From: Primulina eburnea
Taxonomy: Eukaryota; Streptophyta; Magnoliopsida; Lamiales; Gesneriaceae
Length of the DNA: 64,000 nucleotides
Assembly: GCF_022965805.1 (NCBI RefSeq)
Contig: NC_133117.1
Span: 9,944,183-10,008,182 of the forward strand
Direction: 5' to 3'
Part shown: positions 32,702 to 41,365 of the stretch, piece after piece
Layout: each line of letters begins with the position of its first letter
Position numbering within the stretch: position 1 is the first letter of the stretch
Made by a program: the position numbers and the translations under genes
The notes under the pieces: model-generated
Told to the model about the DNA's origin: nothing
Database searches by the model: none
What the model saw: only the letters and a program-made list of their open reading frames with translations

Positions 32702-34722
32702 CCACAAGTCCATTCTCCATATACATTCCAATAGGAATGTTATATGAACAATATAAGGCAGAATACTTTGCTGCTTATATTGATTCAGGTGCTGGAATCT
32801 GTACAGCAAAACGAGGAATTTTTCCAAATAATTTGGAAGAAGAATTACCCAAGATTGCTGGAAGAGATTTTTCCAGAAGAATCTTAATCTTATGTAAAGG
32901 GATTAAGATGACTGAAATCATGATTGGCGGTGCTGGACAAACACCTTGGTATAAGGTGAAGACACCACCAATTTATTTTCATGATACAGGAGCTGACATA
33001 TTGTTAGGAAATAATTTCCTACAAATGTTCAAGTCCTATACACAAGAAAATGAGACTAGAAGATTAGTGTTCACAACACCATGTGCTCACAAAATCATAG
33101 TCCAGAGACTTCGGGAGGCATTTTACAGAAAATTGCCGATCCACTTTCGCAGCAAGCGTGGTGATTCAGGACAACTTCTGAACCCAAAAATGAAGGATTC
33201 TAGACGGTTTGGAGAAACAATGCTCCAGTTGAGAGCAGATAAAAAACTCCAACCAGATGATATAGAATGCCTTAAGATAACTCTACAAACAAATGAAGTA
33301 GAGTTTGAATCAAAGGTATCATTGGAAGATGTCAAGAAGAGGATCAAAGAGAATTACAATGAAGATCCCTTGGCATGGTGGGGCAGAAATCAACTCAGGG
33401 CTTGCCTTAAGATCAAGGAAGGCAAAGAGTATGAATTTGTCTGTTGTAAACCCATCCCAATGAACATCATTGATCAAAGGGATATGCAGATTATAATCAA
33501 GGAACATTTGGACCTTGGTTTGATTAAGGCAGGTATGTCACCATATAGCAGTCCAGGTTTCCTGGTAAGAAATCATGGTGAAATAAAACGAGGAAAACCC
33601 AGATTGGTTATTAATTATCAAGAAATTAATAAAATTCCGGAGTTTGATGGGTATTTTATACCAAGTAGAGAACATCTAATCAGTTGCATACGCAATGCAA
33701 AGATATTCTCTAAATTTGATTGTAAGTCCGGATTTTATCAGATTCGGATGGAGGAAGGAAGCAAGAAATTCACAGCTTTCTCCACACCTCAAGGACATTA
33801 TATCTGGGAGGTATTACCAATGGGATTGGCTAATTCACCACAGATATTTCAAAGAAAGATGGATAATCTTTTCAAAGATTATTTTAAGTTTATGTTTGTT
33901 TACATCGACGATGTTTTAATAGCATCTAAAGATATGAATGAACATGTTAAACATTTGGAGATTTTCTCTAATGTTTGCAAGAAAGAAGGACTGGTTTTAT
34001 CTGAAAAGAAAGCAGTCATTGCTACAAGGAAGATTGAATTCCTCGGAATAGAAATCGATGAGTCAGGAATAATTCTGCAAGACCACATAGTTGAAAAAGT
34101 GCAGAATTTTCCAAGAAGTCTCAAAGACAAGAAGCAACTTCAAAGTTTCTTAGGAGTTGTTAATTTTGCTGGGATGTTTATCAAAAACCTAGCAAAACAC
34201 AGGAAAGTGTTCAGTCCATTGTTGAAAAAAGATGCTAGATTTATATGGACAGACGAACACACAAAAGGACTTATCCATTTAAAGAAGGTTTGTAAAAATC
34301 TTCCAAAAATGGCTATTCCTCAAGATGAGGATGATCTGGTATTATATACCGATGCCAGTGATCATTGGTGGGCAGCAGTTCTCACTAAGCTCACCCCAGA
34401 TGGAGAACAACCATGCAGATACTGTAGTGGGTTATTCTCAGATGCAGAAGCCATAAGATGGCATATCAACGAAAAGGAATTTTATGCAGTAAAGAGGGCT
34501 TTTGAAAAATGGCCATTATTTCTACTTGCAAAGAAATTTACTTTGAAAGTTGATAACACACAAGTTAAAGCTTTTTTAAGGAATAGAATTGAGTCTAAAC
34601 CTGAGAAGGCTAGATTATTACGCTGGCAAGCACTATGTCAGAATTATATTTTTGATATTGTGATAATTAAATCTCATGAAAATATTCTTGCAGATTTTTT
34701 AACAAGAGATGGACAGCATTGA
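32686..34722 (+). CDS. Endogenous pararetrovirus protease, reverse transcriptase and RNase H
   Basis: 678 codons without a stop. The aspartic protease motif YIDSGAG is at residues 31-37. RT motifs follow: LIKAGMSPYSSPGFLV, KPRLVINYQEINK, FSKFDCKSGFYQIRM, LPMGLANSPQIFQ and the catalytic YIDD at residues 406-409 (33,901-33,912). RNase H has LYTDASDHWWAAVL near residue 553, an INEKEFYAVKRA segment, VDNTQVKAF and a final ADFLTRD. All catalytic motifs look intact. It would mature viral proteins and copy pregenomic RNA into DNA. There is no integrase, as expected for Caulimoviridae and unlike LTR elements. Start overlaps the previous frame; the end overlaps the next ORF by 14 bases. Confidence 0.92.
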   Translation: MENPMTTSPFSIYIPIGMLYEQYKAEYFAAYIDSGAGICTAKRGIFPNNLEEELPKIAGRDFSRRILILCKGIKMTEIMIGGAGQTPWYKVKTPPIYFHDTGADILLGNNFLQMFKSYTQENETRRLVFTTPCAHKIIVQRLREAFYRKLPIHFRSKRGDSGQLLNPKMKDSRRFGETMLQLRADKKLQPDDIECLKITLQTNEVEFESKVSLEDVKKRIKENYNEDPLAWWGRNQLRACLKIKEGKEYEFVCCKPIPMNIIDQRDMQIIIKEHLDLGLIKAGMSPYSSPGFLVRNHGEIKRGKPRLVINYQEINKIPEFDGYFIPSREHLISCIRNAKIFSKFDCKSGFYQIRMEEGSKKFTAFSTPQGHYIWEVLPMGLANSPQIFQRKMDNLFKDYFKFMFVYIDDVLIASKDMNEHVKHLEIFSNVCKKEGLVLSEKKAVIATRKIEFLGIEIDESGIILQDHIVEKVQNFPRSLKDKKQLQSFLGVVNFAGMFIKNLAKHRKVFSPLLKKDARFIWTDEHTKGLIHLKKVCKNLPKMAIPQDEDDLVLYTDASDHWWAAVLTKLTPDGEQPCRYCSGLFSDAEAIRWHINEKEFYAVKRAFEKWPLFLLAKKFTLKVDNTQVKAFLRNRIESKPEKARLLRWQALCQNYIFDIVIIKSHENILADFLTRDGQH

Positions 34723-36055
34723 CATAGATGCTATTATCAAGATGCAGAGGCATTTGAGGGAACACCTTGAAATGCTTCAAAACGAGTTCAACAAGCTAGT
34801 CGTAAACGCAGAAGTTGCGGAAAGACTACAACAAGCCGATAAGAGAGTTGTCTCTGATCGCATTACAGGATGCTTACAGGCATACACTCAGTTATGGTCT
34901 ATAACACAACGGCCTATCCTCCAGGGCATTGAGAAGCCATTGGTTTCCCAAATGGAGAGTTTTCGAGTACAGGACTCTATACCTGTAGCGGGGGATTCAA
35001 ATACCCCTTGCACAAGTGTTAAGTCGGGATCATCGCCAGATGAGTCGGCCAAAACAAAAATTGAGACTCCTGATCCTTATCTTGAGTCTTCAAGTCAACC
35101 CTTCACCTCGGGGATTGAAGAGGGAGAGATTAACCTTAGGCCTCGTATTGACAAAGGCAAAACTAAGGTTGATACTAATGAAAGTGTAATTTCTCCATTT
35201 CAAGTTTATCAGCAGAATTGGGAGAAATTAAAAACACGTATTGGCATTAACCCAGCTACCAATAGGGTTGATGTATCAGGAAAATATCCAAGGGTATGGA
35301 TGAAACAAAATTCATATCCCAAGGAGTTCAAGACATGGTATGAATTCGGGGCTCTTGCCTCAGTTTATACTACATCACCCAGCTTTCCGGAGATTTCATG
35401 TTTACCAAAATGGATCCAGGAAGTTGTTCATGAAACTTGGGTAAATAATGATTATTTGTCCAGAGGAGATATTCTGGAATTGTATTTTTTCAGTGCAGCA
35501 CCAGAACCAGCAGGAAAAGGCACACATGAAGCCTTTCATTTTATCAAGCTAAGGAGGCCAGATTCAAATGTCCAGAAATTTATCAAGGACCCTCCGACAG
35601 AAGAAACACCCCTGGTGTCTTCAATTTCTGAAGATGACATTTCTACCAGAAGAGCTTGGAGTTTATGGGTCTGTCTTACTGAGATGGACAAAGTCAAGTT
35701 TCCGTTCAAATTTTACAATCATTCAGTGAACGGATCATTCCTGTTGAATACAATGACAGGAAAAACAACAAGTTTCGCAGAAGATCTATTTGAAAAGAAA
35801 AGAAATCTCTTGTGGAACAGCAAGCTACCGGCAAGCAAAGAGACTCGCCGAAAGTTCTGTAATATGGCACACATAGGAAGATGGTCGGAGAACATCTGCC
35901 CTGAATGCCAAATTCAGAAAGAACCAGAGTTCGGTAAAGGTTTCAAACCGAGATCTGATCGGAAACATTTTACCGAAGCAAGGACAAGTGGGGAAGGACC
36001 ACATTCACATTTTCCTCGAGGAAACAAAAAGCCTAAGATTCCTCGACAAAATTAA
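34709..36055 (+). CDS. Endogenous pararetrovirus last large ORF, transactivator/inclusion-body position
   Basis: 448 open codons. The first 50 residues are helical and charged (AIIKMQRHLREHLEMLQNEF), followed by a Ser/Thr/Pro-rich acidic linker (about 95-150). A globular region has YPRVWMKQNSYPKEFKTWYE and RGDILELYFFSAAPEPAGKG. Near the end a Cys/His cluster (C384, H388, C397, C400) precedes a basic tail. Its place after RT matches the translation transactivator/viroplasmin gene of caulimo-, soymo-, cavemo- and solendoviruses, or ORF4 of tungrovirus. I cannot see the hallmark TAV core motif, so the function is inferred from position. Confidence 0.6.
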   Translation: MDSIDIDAIIKMQRHLREHLEMLQNEFNKLVVNAEVAERLQQADKRVVSDRITGCLQAYTQLWSITQRPILQGIEKPLVSQMESFRVQDSIPVAGDSNTPCTSVKSGSSPDESAKTKIETPDPYLESSSQPFTSGIEEGEINLRPRIDKGKTKVDTNESVISPFQVYQQNWEKLKTRIGINPATNRVDVSGKYPRVWMKQNSYPKEFKTWYEFGALASVYTTSPSFPEISCLPKWIQEVVHETWVNNDYLSRGDILELYFFSAAPEPAGKGTHEAFHFIKLRRPDSNVQKFIKDPPTEETPLVSSISEDDISTRRAWSLWVCLTEMDKVKFPFKFYNHSVNGSFLLNTMTGKTTSFAEDLFEKKRNLLWNSKLPASKETRRKFCNMAHIGRWSENICPECQIQKEPEFGKGFKPRSDRKHFTEARTSGEGPHSHFPRGNKKPKIPRQN

Positions 36056-36294
36056 AAGGGACATGTGACCCTCCATTACAAAAGCAGGACCACTACCATA
36101 TGAGTGGTAGAAACAAGACAACCACTAATTAGTGGTAAAGGACAAATGGACCACCAATAATAGATGGTGGATGACACATTGGATACCACAAAAGGAATCC
36201 AATGAATAAAAAGTAAAATAACTGGTCCCGAAAATTCATCGATAAATAAGGACAGAATGGAAACCAGTTAACACACCAGAATCAAAACTTAAAA
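36056..36294 (+). other. Pararetrovirus intergenic region with four hairpins
   Basis: Between the large ORF and a small ORF lie four separate inverted repeats: ACCACT/AGTGGT (36,089-36,108), the perfect palindrome ACCACTAATTAGTGGT (36,121-36,136), CCACCA/TGGTGG (36,151-36,170) and CATTGGAT/ATCCAATG (36,178-36,204). The region is otherwise purine-rich without a gene. Confidence 0.8.
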
Positions 36295-36495
36295 ATGTAT
36301 AGGGTATATTTGAAAGTTTTGAAGAGAAGATTAACATACAAGAGAAAAGAGGCAGAAGCTCTTAAATGGTTAGTAAATCATTTCCGAGAATATAAAGGAG
36401 ATGAAATTACTGCTGATATATTGGAAACTCATCGTCAATGGTATCTGAAAGAGATAAAAGAAGATGAGAAATTGATGTCAAGATTGATAATCTAG
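36295..36495 (+). CDS. Small charged ORF upstream of the viral promoter
   Basis: 66 codons, rich in Lys, Arg and Glu and mainly helical (KVLKRRLTYKRKEAEALKWL, THRQWYLKEIKEDEKL). It lies about 90 bp before the viral TATA box and after the hairpin cluster. No homology is recognised; it may be a small viral protein or a chance frame. Confidence 0.35.
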   Translation: MYRVYLKVLKRRLTYKRKEAEALKWLVNHFREYKGDEITADILETHRQWYLKEIKEDEKLMSRLII

Positions 36496-36588
36496 ACAGG
36501 GACCCCTCAACCACCAAATGGTCCCCAATGCAAGCTGTAAAGGCTTATGAAGATTTGAAATCCGAAGTTCAAATCCGAAGGAGCCTTC

Positions 36589-36596
36589 TATAAATA
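36589..36596 (+). promoter_or_regulatory. TATA box of the pregenomic RNA promoter
   Basis: CCTTCTATAAATAAGGCAGG resembles the TATA context of caulimovirid pregenomic promoters. It follows the last viral ORF and precedes two AATAAA signals by about 160-180 bases. Transcription would begin near 36,620. Confidence 0.7.
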
Positions 36597-36748
36597 AGGC
36601 AGGAAGAAGGAAGTGGAGATCATCGAACATTTTCCTCATTTCTTTCATATAAGGTTGTAATATTTTCTTTCAAGTTGATGTGTGTAGGGAGTTCAGCTAC
36701 TGTGAGTAGCTAAACAAGTTTCTCCTCCTCTACAGGAGGTTACTATGT

Positions 36749-36776
36749 AATAAATAAATGTTTGCGTTTGAATAAA
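36749..36776 (+). terminator. Poly(A) signals of the viral RNA
   Basis: AATAAA occurs at 36,749-36,754 and 36,771-36,776, about 160-180 bases downstream of the TATA box. In Caulimoviridae the signal lies a short distance after the start site, so that RNA passing it twice gains a terminal repeat. Confidence 0.6.
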
Positions 36777-36779
36777 AGA

Positions 36780-37010
36780 GATCTTTGCTCTCAGCCCCTC
36801 TCATGTATTATTTTCAAAATTTTATATTTTATTATACACTCTAAGGTAGGAAACGAATTAGAGTTGTGCCGAGTATTGCTGAAGGAATCTGCGTCAGTAA
36901 CCATCGGTTGCGATCGCGTGGTTGGGCTGTGAGGAGCAGTCTGTAAAATACGGTAGATATAACCCGGTGGTACTTCGGTCAAAGAGGTAAAATATTTAAT
37001 TTTATTTTAC
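36780..37010 (+). other. Probable 5' leader sequence of the pararetrovirus
   Basis: The sequence after the poly(A) signals up to the right inverted arm has no open frame of note. In a circular genome opened at the PBS, it would be the leader just upstream of the PBS at 29,131. An AGCTAC-TGTGA-GTAGCT hairpin lies a little earlier, at 36,694-36,710. Viral origin is inferred from position. Confidence 0.4.
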
Positions 37011-37577
37011 GGAAGCATGATGGGCCATTATTTAAAAAGAAAATCAAATTATTTAAATATAAAGATTGAGGGGTAATATAGGTAATTAATAGATAGGAGG
37101 GAGTTGAATGAAAGTTTTTGGTCAAATGGGTACTGAACCCCAACTCCCCCGATTTGGGAACGACCAACGAAGTCGGTATTATCATGGAAGATGCTAAAAA
37201 GTTTTGTCGGAAAAAAACAATAAACCGAACCAAACCTCTGGTTTAGATTGATGGTTTGTTTTTTAGTCTAACCAAACCTCTGGTTTGGATTGTTGGATTG
37301 TTCTTAGTATATATTCGATCATTACGTGGGCCCCATGTTTTGTAGTAACGAATTGTTGGGATCTGGGAAAGGGTACTATGGTTCAGTCTTTATAAGCAAA
37401 TTGTTTGATTTTGTTTAGTTTGATTTCCAGCTTCCGAAAAATCGACGAGAAAGTAACAAAAAAATGGAATCAATCTAGTTTTGCTCACCTCTGCTACTAA
37501 CTCAAACGTGGGCTACCAAATAACCGATCCCTCCTCTAATTCACCATTCTTCGATATTTATGCTTTAAACATTAATA

Positions 37578-37722
37578 GGAAAATTTGGATTTTGACTTGA
37601 AATTGTAACATGTCTTTGATGTGACACTAATTATTTATTTTAGAAAAACATTATTTTTGTAATAAATAATTAGTGTCACATCAAAAACATGTTACAATTT
37701 CAAGTCAAAATCCAAATTTTCC
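37578..37722. repeat. Near-perfect palindrome, 62-bp arms
   Basis: GGAAAATTTGGATTTTGACT starts the left arm at 37,578. The right arm (37,661-37,722) is its reverse complement at 61 of 62 positions, with a 21-base spacer. Copies 1 and 2 have only right-arm-like sequence here and lack the left arm. Confidence 0.9.
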
Positions 37723-37768
37723 TATCCTTTTCGTGCCCCGTCATGTAGTTTAAAGTAGGTTTAAAATT

Positions 37769-37954
37769 TTATTGTATGAAACCAAAGAACAAGACTTCCC
37801 TGGAAACAAGCCCATCCTTCCAAAAAAAAAAAAAAAAAAACTCCACATAATTAAAGTTCCAAAGTGATATATAATCCCCTATCACAAATTCAAAAGTGTT
37901 GTCAGTGGAGAAATAAATGTTCTGCTTCTCAAGTAAGGCAAAAGTAATCCCCAT
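37769..37954 (-). pseudogene. Conserved ORF fragment, copy 3, frameshifted
   Basis: The minus strand starts LEKQNIYFSTDNTFEFVIGD and LWNFNYVEF, then a run of 19 A on the plus strand turns it into poly-Phe and changes frame. It is the damaged third copy of the fragment at 7,387 and 22,911. Confidence 0.3.
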
Positions 37955-38323
37955 AAATTATAGATATATTTATTTTTTTTTTACAAATAACATTTACTCT
38001 TTTATTTTTATTGAAAAAGTAATTCATTGTTGATTAATTATCGAATATCACTGATTTTTTTAAAGATATTTATTATATAAGAAATTTTATGTTGGGATAA
38101 TCTTGATAATCAATTAAATGTGGACTGTGATTAAGATTTTTTTAAATATATAAATAAGAAGATGACGATTATGATATGTCATTTCACTCACAACCGAGAA
38201 TGAGACACTATCGTATTTTAGTACTATAGTAATTCGCAAATTTAAAGTTAATTAAATTATCATTTTTTTAAAAAATTTAGTAATATATAGTGAGAATTGG
38301 CTGAGATGACCTATAATCACAGG

Positions 38324-39168
38324 CAGGGACGGATCCAGGAATAAGAGTTGGGGGGAAGGCTTGAACTCAATATAATAAGTTGTGTATTATTAAAAAAATT
38401 ACATTATATCGTTCAACGAAATTGTGTCTTACGAGATTTTAAAACATAAAATTCATCAATGATTGAATTTACATAAATATGTTTAGCTAAATCTCATTCA
38501 ATATACAAGAACACACATTCATAAATACGTATCTACAATTCATTGATTAAACCCACAGAATGCGCCAAATTTTCAAAAGTATTCAAGAGGATGGTTGCCA
38601 GGAAAATTAGTGATGGTGATTTTAATTTGACAAGGCCACCAATTTGAAACACACAAACGTACAAAAAAGACTGAAACACCTGAACCCTTTATTCTATTGT
38701 TCATTTGAGTAAAAAACAAATGTCAGCTTCTAGCAAATTTCCAGCCTCTCTAACTACCGCATATCTACATATATTGGAGAGAGAAAACAAAATAGTGATC
38801 GGCATTTCATCAAACAATTCATGGTCAATGGAGAAAAAGACAACCAAGATGAAGAAACACAAATCACGCATAGAGAAACCATCAAAAACAAAATCAAACA
38901 TATATAGCTGATTCTTACCTGGATTGTTACCGTGCTGGATGAGTAATTCGATTTTTTGGTGAGTCCGATTGGGCCTTCTTTCTGTCGCTAAAGGAGTTAA
39001 GGAGAGATTTTGTAGAGTTGAGGTGGACCTAAATTGAGTAGAATTGATTTGGGCCGAAATTGGGTTGGGCTAGACTGTGTTGTACTGGACTGGACTATTT
39101 TAACTAAGTATTAAAAAAAAGTGGGCTGAGCTATAGCCCAGTATAGCCATACAGTGCATCCGTCCCTG
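38324..39168. mobile_element. hAT-type non-autonomous element
   Basis: 845 bp with inverted ends CAGGGACGGATC at the left and GCATCCGTCCCTG at the right. The flanks ATCACAGG (38,316-38,323) and ATCACAAG (39,169-39,176) form an 8-bp duplication with one mismatch. Copy 2 has the uninterrupted ATAATCACAAGGGATTA near 23,417. Size, ends and 8-bp duplication fit hAT; no transposase is present. Confidence 0.85.
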
Positions 39169-39775
39169 ATCACAAGGAATTATATATACATAACTTGTGA
39201 TGCATTGATATATTGAATGCTACATGTTGATTTAACATGGAATTTTGTGAGTTGTTGTGATTTGATTCCCAAAATTAAAGATAGTTAATTGTCGTCACAA
39301 TTTAATTAAAATCATGAAACCATCTTGTGGATTGAAATTGAAAGTCTAATGCTATGCTAGAAACTTATATTCCACCAAATTTGAATTTATTTTTTTATCA
39401 TCATATTTTTATATTTTCTTATCTTTTATTTAAATATCTTGTTTATACAAGAAATTGGGGGGCCTCGTGGCTCCTCCCTAGTAGATATGAGGTGGGGAAT
39501 TGAATAATTATCTGAAAAGATGACATAGTAATTAATTTTAATTAAAAAAATGATGGTCGATCCCTATATAATGTTACATATTTATAAATTGGACACTTTT
39601 TCTGTCAAACAAACAACTACGTCTACAATGGTTCACTTTTTTAATTACTGAATTCCAAAAATTGCCAATTGCAGTCGTCACAATTCAATCGAAAATTACG
39701 AACCACCATGAAAACTGAGACTAATAGTCTCATGCCATAATCACGATTTCATATATTATTAAATTAATAATTTAT

Positions 39776-39776
39776 A

Positions 39777-39846
<70 letters not shown>
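39776..39846. repeat. (TG)n(TA)n microsatellite
   Basis: About six TG dinucleotides followed by roughly 28 TA dinucleotides. The equivalent point of copy 2 (24,034-24,062) has a much shorter TA run. Confidence 0.9.
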
Positions 39847-39847
<1 letters not shown>

Positions 39848-40135
39848 TAATATTGGAGTTTGATATGTTGCACACCTATGTGAGCACCGATGTGTACATA
39901 TATATTAAAAAAATTTGGTGTAAATAAATTTATTATGTGAATTCGAAATATTATATTTAAATTTTTTTAAAAAATTTATTCCACTACCAAACCAAGGCTT
40001 TTTTTTCCCTCAAAAGGAATGCATTTGCGACCGTGGAATCCACATCTTAAGATGTGGATTATCTAGAAGATTTGCTTGGAGCTGTTCTACAAGGTCTCCA
40101 TTAGGGGATCTCGATAGTATGAATATTTCATCTAA

Positions 40136-40679
40136 CGGAGCTTTTCATACTATTGCTTAAATACAACAACATAATATTTATTGATATTTTATGAATGGGT
40201 ATCAATTTATAATATCGAACTCGAATTAATACATAGACTTTAGACCCCGGGGTAATTTCTAACCAAGGGTTCATTTCTAACCAAGTTAGGATAGTCGGTG
40301 GTAGACTACATGTTTTATCCTATAAATACCAGGTTTGAGAATCTCATTCATTCACTCATTATATTAATTTTTAGCAATCTCGTTAGCTGCTCTGTCATTT
40401 ACTCTTTGTATCTGACTTGAGCGTCGGAGGAGTTACGCCGGGACACCCTTTCGACACCCTCTCATTAAAATAAAACTAATTTAATATTTTTAAAACATCG
40501 TGCATTTTAAGAGTGACAATATGAAAATAAGTTGAAACGACAATTTTATGAAAAATGTTTGGCATATAGGCAATTTTGGAAAAAAATTGGTGTCTTTTTT
40601 TTCACTATTCTAGAGATTCTTTAGACATTATGATTTTTTTTTTTAAAAATATTTTTAACTTTTAATTTTTATTTTTCTG

Positions 40680-40681
<2 letters not shown>
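40136..40681 (+). repeat. Probable LTR remnant inserted in copy 3
   Basis: Sequence from 40,136 is absent at the matching point of copies 1 and 2. It contains CCTATAAATACCAGG, then a 60-bp pyrimidine-rich leader and GAGCGTCGGAGGAGTTACGC, a layout usual near the R-U5 end of plant LTRs. Termini are not resolved. Confidence 0.4.

Positions 40682-40759
<78 letters not shown>
40682..40759. repeat. (AT)n microsatellite
   Basis: About 39 uninterrupted AT dinucleotides between the LTR-like remnant and the following MITE. Confidence 0.9.
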
Positions 40760-40761
<2 letters not shown>

Positions 40762-40791
40762 ACATTTCATGTTTGTCCCTTAAAAAGCAGT

Positions 40792-41365
40792 GTTCTAAAA
40801 AGTGCGCTTAAGCGTGCTTTAAGTTTGGAGCTCGACGAAAACGCTCCGCTTCGAAGAAAGCGGAAAAAAGCGGTCAAACTTACGGTCAAACTATAGATTG
40901 ACCAAATTAAGCGTAATTAAGACTTTAATTAAGCGTACTTAAACACAAGTAATCGCAGATGTTTATTATTATTATTATTTTTTTATTCTGAATGTATGTT
41001 TTTATTTCAAAATAATAAATTCGACTTATAATTTAGATGTTTATTTTATAATTTTAATTATTTTTAAGCGTGTATGACAATGATTTGACAAATATTTAGC
41101 ATTTTTTAATGTGTTCTAGTTGCAAAAACAAATAAAGATTGTAATTTTGAGATTTTTATGCTTTTATAAATATGATAATTAATGCATCATACTTAAATTT
41201 ATCATATTTATGTATTATTTTATCTATTTATTGGTTTGAGATAATTACAATTACACTAAAGATAAAAAACGTTTTTCCACGCTTAAGCCCGTGCTAATCT
41301 CGCTTAAGCTTGAAAAGCTTGGAGCGAGACATCCGCGCTTCGGGACGCTTCACGCTTTTTAGAAC
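40792..41365. mobile_element. MITE-like repeat with GTTCTAAAAAG termini
   Basis: The segment starts GTTCTAAAAAGTGCGCTTAA and ends CACGCTTTTTAGAAC. Inner sequences such as GCTTAAGC and AAGCGTG mirror each other across 574 bp. No clear target duplication is visible and no protein is encoded. The repeat class is common in plants; its superfamily is uncertain. Confidence 0.6.

Larger units (their letters stand above)
28999..37150. mobile_element. TIR-bounded insert with 9-bp target duplication, containing pararetrovirus DNA
   Basis: Copy 2 reads GCTGGGATTTGGGAACG without interruption. Here the match breaks after AATTTGGGA (28,990-28,998) and resumes at GATTTGGGA (37,151-37,159), a 9-bp duplication with one mismatch. 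The insert starts GGGAGAATTGGAGGACAGTC and ends, in reverse complement, GGGGGAGTTGGGGTTCAGTA; 17 of the first 23 positions agree. Weaker inverted similarity (CAACTCCCT, ATTACCC, TTTAAAT, ATGCTTC-like blocks) runs to about 130 bp. The start GGGAGAATTGGAG equals that of the Mutator-like element at 8,016. Everything viral lies between the arms. Confidence 0.75.

Noticed and set aside
33123..34130. Minus-strand frames of 62-76 codons inside the viral RT gene
   Set aside because: They lie opposite an unbroken RT with all catalytic motifs and have no features of their own.
36841..37000. SINE-like sequence after the viral poly(A) signals
   Set aside because: No A/B boxes at proper spacing and no tail were visible; its position fits viral leader better.
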